From the NCBI GenBank assembly GCA_959022495.1, contig CAUEYX010000011.1, forward strand, positions 1 through 64,000: 64,000 nucleotides of DNA, read 5' to 3'. Of this stretch, positions 42,601-54,853 are shown piece after piece. How positions within the stretch are numbered: position 1 is the first letter of the stretch; the number at the start of each line of letters is the position of its first letter. The position numbers and the translations under genes were made by a program. This DNA is from an uncultured Lachnospiraceae bacterium. Lineage in GTDB: Bacteria > Bacillota > Clostridia > Lachnospirales > Lachnospiraceae. The notes below the pieces were generated by a model. The model was given only the letters and a program-made list of their open reading frames with translations, was not told the origin of the DNA and ran no database searches.

Positions 42601-45026
42601 CTGTACTGGGCAGCGCGATCATCGCGAAAAATGACGAGAGAATGAACCTTGTGAAAAATGAGGTGCCGGACGTTATGAAGCTTGTGACATCAGGCGACGG
42701 CCTCTATGCGGACGGATCTGTAATCCAGCATACAAAGCACGCGTATACAGGAAGTTACGGAAATGAGCTTCTGAAAGGCGTAGGCAGGATCCAGTCCATT
42801 ATCGCGGGAACCTCATTCGACATTACAGATGAGCGTATTAACAATGTATATGAGACTGTGGTGAACGGATATATTCCGCTGATGCACAAAGGGCAGATGA
42901 TGTCCATGGTCAACGGAAGAAGTATCTCAAGGGCGCCGGGGACAAACCCCTTCACGACTGAATTCGCGGCAGGATCAGAGACGATCTCCAATATCATGCT
43001 TCTGGCGTCCGGCGCGCCGGAAGAGTACAGCTCCATCTTCAAGGCCGCAGTGAAATACTGGCTTGAGGAGAGCGATGGAGAGTATGATTTCTACGGAAAT
43101 GCAAGAGACTTTGACGCTCTGCTGGGGGCAAAGGAAATTATAAATGATTCCTCCATAACCGCGGAGAAATATGAAGGCATGAAAGTCTACGGCTCTATGG
43201 ACCGAGTTGTTCAGGTGAATGACAATTATACCGCAGGTCTTTCGATGTATTCTTCCAGAATCTATAATTATGAGTTCGGAAATACGGAGAACAAGAAAGG
43301 CTGGCACACAGGCGACGGTGTCCTGTACATTTATAATAATGATCTGAAGCAGTACGGGGAAGGATACTGGCCGACTGTAGATCCGTACCGCCTGCCGGGA
43401 ACGACAGTGGATACGAAGGAACTGGCGGACGGCTCCGGGTATAATAAGACTTCTCCGCAGTCATGGATCGGAGGAGCGGCCGACGGAACAAATGGCGCGG
43501 TCGGAATGTTCTACAATACAACAAATCTTGGCCAGGGAATGAACCTGAAAGCCCAGAAGTCCTGGTTCTTCCTTGACGGAAAGATTGTCGCGCTCGGCGC
43601 GGGCATCAATGGCACAACAGAAGCGTCCATTGAGACAACTGTTGAGAACCGCATGATGACCAGCGATGACAATGCCATCAGCTATAATGGAAAAGCCTGG
43701 GATGAGGCTGAGGAAACAAAGCAGGCAGAGGCCGGGGATTACGTGCACTTTACAGGCACGGGCGAAGGCAATGATATCGGATATGTATATCTGGAAGACG
43801 CGGATATCTATCTCGCGCAGGAGACACGGAGTGGAAAATATTCAGACATCAATGAATATTTCCCAAGTGACAAGGAATACACAAATACATTCTTTAAGAT
43901 GGGAATTAACCATGGAAATAGTGTAGAAGGCGGAACCTATGAGTATGTACTTCTTCCGGGAAGCACAGAGGAGCAGACAGCAGAATGCGCTGAGAACAAC
44001 ACCATTGAGGTCGTTCGCAATGACACGGATGTGCAGGCCGTAAAAGAAACCCAGAGCGGAGTATTTGCCATGAATGTATGGCCCGTGGGCGGGGCAAGTG
44101 TAAATGGGATTACCGTAAACGCGTCAGCGTCCATCTATACACAGACAGCGGACGGGGTAATGACCATCGCCATCAGCGAGCCGAAGCAGCAGGATGTGCA
44201 GCTTGAGCTGACTCTGGAAGACGGATACCTTGAGGTGATTTCCGCGGATGAAGGCGTGACGGTAAAGGAAGACGGAAGCTTTACCATCGACACGACAGAC
44301 AGCGCGGGAGCTTCCTTCTTTATCCAGGTGAAGATGCCGGCAGATAAGACGGCTCTTCAGGACAGTTATGACGCGGCAGCAGAAAAGCTGGCAGATAAGG
44401 ATGCTTACACAGCCGACAGCTTCGCGGCTCTGGAGAGCGCGCTGGCAGCAGCGGAAGATGTCCTGAATGACCCGGCGGCAGAGCAGAGCGCAGCAGACGC
44501 GGCAAAAGACGCGGTGGACGCGGCTGTGGAAGGACTGATTGCCCGGGCAGACGGGGAAACGCTGGGACAGCTTCAGGCAGCGGCAGAAGAGCTGAGAACT
44601 CTGGGAGAGACAGCGACAGAGGAGCAGTTCGCGTCAGCCAAAGAGATCCTTGAAAGAGCGGATGCCCTGCTGGCGGAAGGCGCGGAGAACATCAGCGCTG
44701 AAGAAGCAGATACAATGATAACGGATCTTCAGAGCGCCATCGACGCTGTAAAGAAAGCAATGGAAGACAGCGGAGACGACGGAGACGATGGTGAGAACCC
44801 GGGAGAAAATCCTGGCGGAAATACCGGGGATCAGACTGGAGACGGAAGCGGTGCGGGAACCGGAGGCGGCAATGGAAACGGAGCTCAGGTTCCGGGTACA
44901 GACAGCGGCAAAAATCTTGCGGCTGCAGCGACAGGAGACGCGGCGCCGATCATGCTGTATGTCCTCCTGGCAGCGGGCACGGCAGTGATCGCTGTGCTTG
45001 CCGGAAGATTCAGAAGAGTAAGGTAA
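39603..45026 (+). CDS. Surface-anchored PL8 polysaccharide lyase fused to an endonuclease/exonuclease/phosphatase domain
   Basis: The protein has 1807 residues from ATG 39603. Order: signal peptide (to about A30); discoidin domain 1 (38-186); an EEP domain (186-429) with TFNIAAN, E228 in LQEVD, H315 in NTHFS, D348 and N350 in GDFNAD, and D414-H415 in SDHN; a FIVAR-like helical repeat (433-495); discoidin domain 2 (496-640); two BIG2 domains (643-726, 730-814); a PL8 lyase (818-1576) with NWWDWQIG and N993, H1043, Y1052; two FIVAR-like segments (1582-1722); a Gly/Asn stalk; and ATGD (1776-1779) with a helix and basic tail. The N-H-Y spacing (50 and 9) equals that of pneumococcal hyaluronate lyase (N349, H399, Y408). 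PL8 enzymes cleave hyaluronan or chondroitin by beta-elimination. The EEP target (DNA, phospholipid or phosphate ester) is unknown. Confidence 0.9.
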   Translation: MKKSRIFKSVSALLLALVMIVTQVQPVVLAAGGNAGSSDNLALGKQVTYSGVEGDKISTGEWKYPQFVGEKAVDGDDSTRWSAAKQDEQWLVVDLGAVYELSEITIDFHAESPEYEILLSENGTDYTSVAKVTDGSQGDTVTKNFDVSGASARYVRYEQHKMWLHSGNKQYYGSSIVELTVKEHQDIELSADTLRVGTFNIAANKKPDLDDLRALTEQYKLEVVGLQEVDMYTSRNNYDMLKGFQGDVYPAGYFSKAIDFGGGEYGIATVAKYEFTENDEWFLDTEAAGADSEDRVFQRSVFEKEGREVAFYNTHFSYENPEVRVKQFAQVKEAVENDDAEYKIIVGDFNADQYQSEFTDMLESLDMVNGYEGTWYDTYNGVDETMKVNTIDNIFVTRNLSIKSAEMVETKLSDHNLLIAELRFLDEPRVSTEWLRSVLEEAENVAGDEYTADSYEALQSAVEAGNALMENPTDQTAVDDAAKAVIAAMDSLEGFNLAYGKDVTYSGVEGDKNSDGSWVYPQFVGEMAVDGSQDTRWSAAKTDEQYLTVDLGSVKEISQILIYFHAASPEWEVQISEDGEKWTTIFEETDGEDAGPTITEQITFPMQKARYVKYQQNTMWKHATNGRYYGSSIIELEVYHSFDTESIEITNPTAALSVGDTYKLEVKVLPELAGNNPLTFTSSAPEIISVDEEGNLKALKEGSAVITVADQADPEIKASMEVQAVDGEIEVSGFVFDEDEKTITTRESRFLEYSVYPANAVNPDIEVEWSSSDPKVASVNEEGLVKAVSEGTTEITVRSAEDQDVKGTITIHVAAPSYNTEYDTMMDRWQVRVTGGDSLDMDDEDIKAYVQNISDEGEELWESLNKSEDRTYLWEKVSSDTTSADYTTQFTKIKKLALAFGVKGSALYENKELLGDIVDGIQFMVTEKKYNGSYSTGNWWDWQIGCTQPLVDTLMVISDYVDYSEIESAVKSIEGYAKKPSVQWPSYTATGANRTDIGLSVLGSAIIAKNDERMNLVKNEVPDVMKLVTSGDGLYADGSVIQHTKHAYTGSYGNELLKGVGRIQSIIAGTSFDITDERINNVYETVVNGYIPLMHKGQMMSMVNGRSISRAPGTNPFTTEFAAGSETISNIMLLASGAPEEYSSIFKAAVKYWLEESDGEYDFYGNARDFDALLGAKEIINDSSITAEKYEGMKVYGSMDRVVQVNDNYTAGLSMYSSRIYNYEFGNTENKKGWHTGDGVLYIYNNDLKQYGEGYWPTVDPYRLPGTTVDTKELADGSGYNKTSPQSWIGGAADGTNGAVGMFYNTTNLGQGMNLKAQKSWFFLDGKIVALGAGINGTTEASIETTVENRMMTSDDNAISYNGKAWDEAEETKQAEAGDYVHFTGTGEGNDIGYVYLEDADIYLAQETRSGKYSDINEYFPSDKEYTNTFFKMGINHGNSVEGGTYEYVLLPGSTEEQTAECAENNTIEVVRNDTDVQAVKETQSGVFAMNVWPVGGASVNGITVNASASIYTQTADGVMTIAISEPKQQDVQLELTLEDGYLEVISADEGVTVKEDGSFTIDTTDSAGASFFIQVKMPADKTALQDSYDAAAEKLADKDAYTADSFAALESALAAAEDVLNDPAAEQSAADAAKDAVDAAVEGLIARADGETLGQLQAAAEELRTLGETATEEQFASAKEILERADALLAEGAENISAEEADTMITDLQSAIDAVKKAMEDSGDDGDDGENPGENPGGNTGDQTGDGSGAGTGGGNGNGAQVPGTDSGKNLAAAATGDAAPIMLYVLLAAGTAVIAVLAGRFRRVR

Positions 45027-45071
45027 TCGACGGCTTTTATAAGGGCCGGCGGCCAAATAAGCGAAAATAAG

Positions 45072-45116
45072 ACAGGGTGCTGTATAATCTCAGATGATTT
45101 TACGGCACCCTGTTTG
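45072..45116 (+). terminator. Terminator-like hairpin after the PL8 gene
   Basis: ACAGGGTGC(T)GTA pairs with TAC(G)GCACCCTGT (45072-45084 with 45101-45113). The T tract is short (TTTG), so termination may be partial. Confidence 0.6.
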
Positions 45117-45178
45117 ACACTCATAACACAGATAAAATGAGATGTCAAGTAGTTTTTGCAAAAAGCTGGAAATAGTTG

Positions 45179-45208
45179 TTGACAATCAAAAGTTTGTTGT
45201 GATATAGT
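45179..45208 (+). promoter_or_regulatory. Promoter of rpoB-rpoC
   Basis: A perfect TTGACA (45179-45184), 18 bases, TATAGT (45203-45208), followed by a leader of about 130 bases with no feature I recognise. It is needed because rpoBC is cut off from rplJL here. Confidence 0.8.
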
Positions 45209-45345
45209 AAAAAATGCACTATTGTGGAAAGGTGTGCCATATCAGCGGCGAAACTGCTGCGGGGCTCTTTTCATATTTAGGTTTCAGACCGTCCGGCTTT
45301 GGACAGAGCAGGGCAGTTGAGAAAAATATAAGGAGTGAAACGTCA

Positions 45346-49212
<3,867 letters not shown>

Positions 49213-49227
49213 TAGGAGGAGCCATCT

Positions 49228-52200
49228 ATGCCAAATAATAATGAACAACAATATCAACCGTTAACATTTGATGCAATCCGGATCGGTCTGGCTTCACCTG
49301 AAAAAATTATGGAGTGGTCCAGAGGCGAGGTCACAAAACCGGAGACCATCAATTACAGGACATTGAAGCCGGAGAAAGACGGCCTGTTCTGTGAGCGGAT
49401 CTTCGGACCGAGCAAGGACTGGGAGTGCCACTGTGGAAAATATAAAAAGATCCGCTACAAAGGCGTTGTCTGCGACCGATGCGGAGTGGAGGTTACGAAG
49501 TCAAGCGTGCGCCGTGAGCGTATGGGGCATATCGCCCTGGCGGCTCCGGTGTCCCACATCTGGTATTTTAAAGGAATCCCCAGCCGTATGGGACTGATCC
49601 TTGACATTTCTCCGAGAACACTGGAGAGAGTGCTGTATTTCGCGTCTTATATTGTGCTTGATAAAGGGGAGACAGACCTGCAGAATAAGCAGATTCTCTC
49701 CGAGGCAGAGTACCAGGAGCAGAGAGAAAAATGGGGCAGCGGCTCCTTCCGTGTAGGGATGGGCGCTGAGGCAGTGAAAGAGCTTCTTGAAGCCATCGAT
49801 CTCGACAAAGAGTATGAGGAGCTTCAGGGGGCGCTGGAGAATGCCACAGGGCAGAAACGTGCAAGGATCGTGAAGCGCCTGGAAGTCGTGGAAGCATTCC
49901 GCGAGTCCGGCAACCGCCCGGAGTGGATGATCCTGTCCGCGATCCCGGTCATCCCGCCGGATCTGCGCCCCATGGTCCAGCTGGACGGCGGACGTTTCGC
50001 TACGTCTGACTTAAATGACCTGTACAGAAGAATCATTAATAGAAATAACCGACTTAAGAGACTGCTTGAGCTTGGAGCACCGGATATCATCGTGCGCAAC
50101 GAGAAGCGCATGCTCCAGGAGGCGGTAGACGCCCTGATCGACAACGGACGCCGCGGAAGACCGGTTACTGGACCGGGTAACCGCGCCCTGAAGTCCCTGT
50201 CTGACATGCTCAAGGGTAAGTCCGGACGTTTCCGTCAGAACCTGCTGGGAAAGCGTGTTGACTACTCCGGACGTTCTGTTATCGTCGTGGGACCGGAGCT
50301 GAAGATCTATCAGTGCGGTCTTCCGAAAGAGATGGCCATTGAGCTGTTCAAGCCATTCGTAATGAAAGAGCTTGTGGCAAACGGGACAGCCCACAATATT
50401 AAGAACGCCAAGAAGATGGTAGAGAGGCTCCAGCCGGAGGTGTGGGATGTGCTCGAGGAAGTGATCAAGGAGCATCCGGTTATGTTAAACCGTGCCCCCA
50501 CGCTGCACAGACTGGGTATTCAGGCATTTGAGCCCATCCTTGTAGAAGGTAAGGCGATCAAGCTGCATCCCCTTGTATGTACAGCGTACAACGCGGACTT
50601 CGACGGTGACCAGATGGCGGTCCATGTGCCGCTGTCACAGGAAGCACAGGCTGAGTGCCGGTTCCTGCTTCTCTCACCCAACAACCTGCTGAAACCGTCC
50701 GACGGCGGTCCGGTGGCTGTTCCTTCCCAGGATATGGTCCTTGGTATCTACTACCTGACACAGGAGAGACCGGGAGCTAAGGGAGAAGGCATGTCCTTTC
50801 GGAATACCAGCGAGGCGATTCTTGCTTACGAGAACGGTTATATTACACTCCACTCTAAGATCAAGGTGCGCATGTCCAAGACCATGCCGGACGGCACAGA
50901 GAAGACCGGCGTGATTGACGCGACACTGGGAAGACTGCTCTTTAACGAGATCATTCCGCAGGACCTTGGTTTCGTGGACAGAGAGGTGGAAGGAAACGAG
51001 CTTCTTCTTGAGATCGATTTCCATGTAGGCAAGAAGAAGTTAAAGCAGATCCTTGAGAAAGTTATCAATACTCACGGCGCGACACAGACGGCAGAAGTGC
51101 TTGACGATGTGAAATCCATCGGATACAAGTTCTCCACAAGGGCTGCCATGACCGTATCGATTTCGGATATGACCGTGCCGCCGCAGAAGCCGCAGATGAT
51201 CGAGGAAGCGCAGAATACAGTGGACCGCATCACAAAGAACTACAAGCGCGGTCTTATCACAGAGGAAGAGCGCTACAAAGAAGTCGTAGAGACATGGAAG
51301 GCGACGGATGATAAACTGACAGAAGCTCTGCTTTCCGGTCTTGATAAATATAATAATATCTTCATGATGGCGGATTCAGGAGCCCGTGGTTCCGACAAGC
51401 AGATCAAACAGCTTGCGGGCATGCGCGGACTGATGGCGGATACCACAGGACGCACCATCGAGCTCCCGATCAAATCCAACTTCCGTGAGGGTCTGGACGT
51501 ACTGGAGTACTTCATGTCCGCCCACGGAGCTCGGAAAGGTCTGTCCGATACGGCTCTTCGTACAGCTGACTCCGGATACCTGACAAGACGTCTTGTTGAT
51601 GTATCCCAGGAGCTGATCATCCATGACGCGGACTGTGTGGAGCCGGGGCAGGAGATCCCGGGCATGTATGTACACGCGTTCATGGACGGAAATGAAGAGA
51701 TCGAGAGTCTTCAAGAGCGTATTACAGGACGTTTCTCCTGCGAGGATATCAAGGATAAAGACGGCAATGTGCTCGTAAAAGCCAACCATATGATCACACC
51801 GCACCGCGCGGAGCGGGTGACAAAGAGAGGTGTGGACGAGAACGGCAATCCGCTTGAGAGAGTGAAGATCCGTACGATCCTTACCTGTAAGTGCAAGAAC
51901 GGAGTGTGCGCGAAGTGCTACGGCGCCAACATGGCCACAGGCGAAGCTGTTCAGGTCGGTGAGGCAGTCGGTATCGTGGCTGCCCAGTCCATCGGTGAGC
52001 CGGGTACACAGCTTACCATGCGTACGTTCCATACCGGTGGTGTTGCCGGAGACGATATCACACAGGGTCTTCCCCGTGTGGAGGAGCTTTTCGAGGCAAG
52101 GAAGCCGAAGGGTCTCGCGATCATCACAGAATTTGCCGGAAGAGCGTCTATTTCTGACACGAAGAAGAAGAGGGAAGTCATTGTCACAAATGATGAGACA

Positions 52201-52968
52201 GGTGAGTCCAAAGCTTATCTGATCCCCTATGGTTCCCGCATCAAAGTGCAGGACGGCGCGATGCTGGAGGCGGGCGATGAGCTTACCGAAGGTAGTGTGA
52301 ACCCCCACGATATCCTGAAGATCAAAGGTCTCAGGGCCGTGCAGGATTATATGCTCCAGGAAGTGCAGAGAGTATACCGCCTGCAGGGTGTGGATATCAA
52401 TGACAAGCATATCGAGGTCATTGTACGCCAGATGCTGAAGAAAGTCCGCATTGAGGAGAAGGGAGATACAGAATTCCTTCCGGGCACAATGGTCGATGTG
52501 CTGCTGTTCAATGAAGTCAATGAGCAGATGGAAGCTGAGGGTAAGGCCCCGGCTACAGGTGAGCAGATTATGCTCGGTATCACGAAAGCTTCTCTTGCCA
52601 CAGACTCCTTCCTGTCAGCCGCATCCTTCCAGGAGACGACGAAGGTGCTGACAGAGGCCGCGATCAAGGGTAAGGTAGACCACCTTGTAGGCCTGAAAGA
52701 GAACGTGATCATCGGGAAACATATCCCGGCTGGTACGGGTATGAAGAAATACCGCGATGTAGCGCTGAACACAGACGCACATATGGCGGAGATGATCGAG
52801 CTGAGCATGGATGAGGAGGCGGACGCCGAGACCGAGGAGACCGCCGCTGGAGAAGAACTTCAGAATGAGGAAGAAGTTCAGGGCGAAGCAGGAACCGGGG
52901 AAGAGGCAGAGGCTTCCGCGGAGACAGAAGCTCAGGAAGAAGAACTCGTCCTGAGTGAGGAAGAGTAA
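49228..52968 (+). CDS. rpoC: DNA-directed RNA polymerase subunit beta'
   Basis: A 1246-residue beta' subunit. It has the N-terminal zinc site (CHCGKYKK and CDRCG), the catalytic NADFDGDQMAVH with three Mg-binding aspartates, the trigger-loop region, and the second zinc site CKCKNGVCAKC. The last 55 residues are a Glu/Ala-rich tail. It starts 15 bases after rpoB with AGGAGG and is followed by a long bidirectional terminator. Confidence 0.98.
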   Translation: MPNNNEQQYQPLTFDAIRIGLASPEKIMEWSRGEVTKPETINYRTLKPEKDGLFCERIFGPSKDWECHCGKYKKIRYKGVVCDRCGVEVTKSSVRRERMGHIALAAPVSHIWYFKGIPSRMGLILDISPRTLERVLYFASYIVLDKGETDLQNKQILSEAEYQEQREKWGSGSFRVGMGAEAVKELLEAIDLDKEYEELQGALENATGQKRARIVKRLEVVEAFRESGNRPEWMILSAIPVIPPDLRPMVQLDGGRFATSDLNDLYRRIINRNNRLKRLLELGAPDIIVRNEKRMLQEAVDALIDNGRRGRPVTGPGNRALKSLSDMLKGKSGRFRQNLLGKRVDYSGRSVIVVGPELKIYQCGLPKEMAIELFKPFVMKELVANGTAHNIKNAKKMVERLQPEVWDVLEEVIKEHPVMLNRAPTLHRLGIQAFEPILVEGKAIKLHPLVCTAYNADFDGDQMAVHVPLSQEAQAECRFLLLSPNNLLKPSDGGPVAVPSQDMVLGIYYLTQERPGAKGEGMSFRNTSEAILAYENGYITLHSKIKVRMSKTMPDGTEKTGVIDATLGRLLFNEIIPQDLGFVDREVEGNELLLEIDFHVGKKKLKQILEKVINTHGATQTAEVLDDVKSIGYKFSTRAAMTVSISDMTVPPQKPQMIEEAQNTVDRITKNYKRGLITEEERYKEVVETWKATDDKLTEALLSGLDKYNNIFMMADSGARGSDKQIKQLAGMRGLMADTTGRTIELPIKSNFREGLDVLEYFMSAHGARKGLSDTALRTADSGYLTRRLVDVSQELIIHDADCVEPGQEIPGMYVHAFMDGNEEIESLQERITGRFSCEDIKDKDGNVLVKANHMITPHRAERVTKRGVDENGNPLERVKIRTILTCKCKNGVCAKCYGANMATGEAVQVGEAVGIVAAQSIGEPGTQLTMRTFHTGGVAGDDITQGLPRVEELFEARKPKGLAIITEFAGRASISDTKKKREVIVTNDETGESKAYLIPYGSRIKVQDGAMLEAGDELTEGSVNPHDILKIKGLRAVQDYMLQEVQRVYRLQGVDINDKHIEVIVRQMLKKVRIEEKGDTEFLPGTMVDVLLFNEVNEQMEAEGKAPATGEQIMLGITKASLATDSFLSAASFQETTKVLTEAAIKGKVDHLVGLKENVIIGKHIPAGTGMKKYRDVALNTDAHMAEMIELSMDEEADAETEETAAGEELQNEEEVQGEAGTGEEAEASAETEAQEEELVLSEEE

Positions 52969-52991
52969 AATAGAATCAGAATATAAAAACG

Positions 52992-53051
52992 GGAGAGCCC
53001 CCGGCTATGATGAGCATATCAGAATGCGGATATCATAGCCGGGGGCTCTCC
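52992..53051. terminator. Bidirectional terminator between rpoC and kdpE
   Basis: A perfect 20-bp stem, GGAGAGCCCCCGGCTATGAT (52992-53011) with its complement at 53032-53051. CTTTCT follows on the plus strand and CGTTTTTAT on the minus strand, so it can end transcription of both convergent units. Confidence 0.88.
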
Positions 53052-53089
53052 TTTCTGCCGGGGAAATATTGTGCCGGGAAAATGCAGTA

Positions 53090-53723
53090 TTAACCTTCCT
53101 CCTCGTCTTCCGCCATCCGGTATCCCACTCCCACTTCCGTAAAAATGTAGCTGGGCTGTGCCGGATCGTCCTCGATCTTCCGCCGGATGTTTGCCATATT
53201 TACCCGCAGGATCTTATTGTCGCTGTCCGCGTAGGGGCCCCAGACATTGTTCAGGATGGTGGCATAAGTGATGACCTTGCCGGAGTTCTGTGCCAGGCAG
53301 GCCACAATCTTGTATTCGATAGGGGCGCAGATAGAGCGCGCTGTCCGTATTCAGGCGGCTGCTGTGCCGCAGGGAGGCGCGGATGCGGGCAAGAAGCTCC
53401 GAGGTGCCGAAGGGTTTGGTAATATAATCGTCAGCGCCTAAGTCCAGGGCAGCGACCTTTTCCTGCTCCGCGGTGCGCGCCGAAATGACGATGATCGGGG
53501 TGCTGGTCCAGGTGCGCACTTCACGGATGATGTCAAAGCCGTTTGTGTCCGGCAGGCCGAGATCCAGCAGGATGATGTCCGGGCACTGGGAGCGGATGAT
53601 CTCCAGGCCCTGGGCGCCGGTATCCGCGTACAGTACCCGGTAGTCCTGGCGCTTGAGGACTTTCCCCATGAATGTCTGTATATTTTTTTCATCTTCTATG
53701 ATTAGGACTGAGCATTTCGTCAT
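53090..53723 (-). pseudogene. kdpE: KdpE-type response regulator, broken by a deletion with frameshift
   Basis: From ATG 53723 (GGAGAA upstream) the receiver domain is complete: acidic pair E10-D11, phospho-acceptor D54 and K103. After SRLNTDSALYL (near 53325) the frame is lost. The OmpR-type winged helix continues in another frame from APIEYKIVACLAQN to GYRMAEDEEEG, ending at 53090. Compared with normal KdpE proteins, roughly 25 residues of linker and first beta strands are missing. The DNA at the joint (CTGCGCCCCTATCG) could encode both LRPY and APIEY in two frames, as expected for a slip between short repeats. As it stands no DNA-binding regulator can be made. A sequencing or assembly error is the alternative. 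Confidence 0.8.
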
Positions 53724-54795
53724 TTTCAATATTCTCCTTTTCTTTAGGGAGTGTAAAAGTAAATTCCGCTCCATGCGCGTGGTTTGCGGCTGTGATTATC
53801 CCGTCGTGGGCTCGTATGATGGTGCGGCATATGGACAGGCCGATGCCAATGCCTTTGTGCCCGTCCGCAGTGCGGGACGCGGACCGCTGTCCCTCAAAGA
53901 TATAGGGGAGCTGTTCCGGGTCCACCCCATTTCCATAATCACGGACTGTAAAAGATATGTTGTCCTCCGCTTCCCGGATGATCAGTTCGATGGGCTCCTG
54001 GCTCCCGGAGTGAATAAATGCGTTTTCCATCAGATTGATGAGCACCTGTTCAATCAGGGTGGGGTCCATGGAGAGCATGAGGAAATTATTGGGCATGCTG
54101 ACCCGGACGCGGATGTCCGGAATCCGCTTTTTCAGCCGCTGGATAGCCTCGGAGATCACTTCTTCCACGACTTCAGGGGATTTCTTGACTTTATCCGTAG
54201 AATTGTCGTCAATCCGTGTGACCGTGAGAAGATTTTCCACCATGTTGAGCAGCCACTGGGAGTCCTCTTTGATATTAGAGATCAGCTCTGTGCGTTCCTC
54301 ATCAGATAATTCCGGATAATTCTCCAGGTATGAGGAGGAAGAGCCGATGATGCTGGTCAGCGGCGTGCGCAGGTCATGGGAGACTGCCCGCAGCAGGGTG
54401 GCCCGCAGCTTTTCCCTCTCAGCCTCCGCAAGAGCCTTTTCTCTCTCTGCCATCGCATGGCGCTGTTTTTTCAGTGAGCTGGTTGTCGTGCTTGTCAGCA
54501 GGGAGATCGCCAGCATTCCGATAAACGTGATCGGATAGCCGTCCAGGGAAAAGTTAAAGTGAAAGTACGGGTAGGAGAAAAAATAATTCACCGCGGTTAC
54601 ACAGTAAAGGGAAGCCGCAATACCGTACCAGTACCCCGTGGTCCTCAGCGCGGTGAGTATGAGCGCGAGCGAGTAGACGACAGTGATATTGGCGACATTT
54701 TTATTGCCAAATTGAAAGAAGGCAAAGGAGACTGCAGTGGCCCCAAGCATAAGCAGTATAGTGGATGCTGTTTCGGATAAGATTTTTTTCTTCAT
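53689..54795 (-). CDS. Short KdpD-type sensor histidine kinase (DUF4118)
   Basis: A 368-residue kinase: four transmembrane helices of the DUF4118 type (about 8-105), a linker coiled coil, a HisKA domain with H140 in AVSHDLRTPLT, and a HATPase domain with the N box (NLMENAFIHS), DYGNGVD and GHKGIGIGLS. It matches the C-terminal half of KdpD but lacks the N-terminal KdpD and Usp-like domains. No kdpFABC potassium pump genes lie in the window. Its end overlaps the start of the broken kdpE by 35 bases, so the kinase has probably lost its local partner. Confidence 0.88.
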   Translation of the reverse strand: MKKKILSETASTILLMLGATAVSFAFFQFGNKNVANITVVYSLALILTALRTTGYWYGIAASLYCVTAVNYFFSYPYFHFNFSLDGYPITFIGMLAISLLTSTTTSSLKKQRHAMAEREKALAEAEREKLRATLLRAVSHDLRTPLTSIIGSSSSYLENYPELSDEERTELISNIKEDSQWLLNMVENLLTVTRIDDNSTDKVKKSPEVVEEVISEAIQRLKKRIPDIRVRVSMPNNFLMLSMDPTLIEQVLINLMENAFIHSGSQEPIELIIREAEDNISFTVRDYGNGVDPEQLPYIFEGQRSASRTADGHKGIGIGLSICRTIIRAHDGIITAANHAHGAEFTFTLPKEKENIENDEMLSPNHRR

Positions 54796-54823
54796 CGTTT
54801 TATAAAGTCCATTCCGTTAACCA

Positions 54824-54853
54824 AAAGAAAAGAAGAGCCGGCTATACCGGCTC
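54824..54853 (-). terminator. Terminator overlapping the prs stop codon
   Basis: On the minus strand GAGCCGG (54853-54847) pairs with CCGGCTC (54841-54835) across a short loop that includes the TAG stop, followed by TTCTTTTCTTTT. Read-through into the kinase gene is possible. Confidence 0.6.

Noticed and set aside
45114..45140. Second rpoB promoter at TTGACA 45114-45119
   Set aside because: The next TAAAAT lies only 13 bases away, too close for sigma-A. The pair at 45179-45208 is much better.
45214..45345. N-terminal extension of RpoB from 45214
   Set aside because: The extra 44 residues have no counterpart in RpoB, and the start at 45346 has a good AAGGAGTGA site. The 45214 codon is only a few bases after the -10 element.
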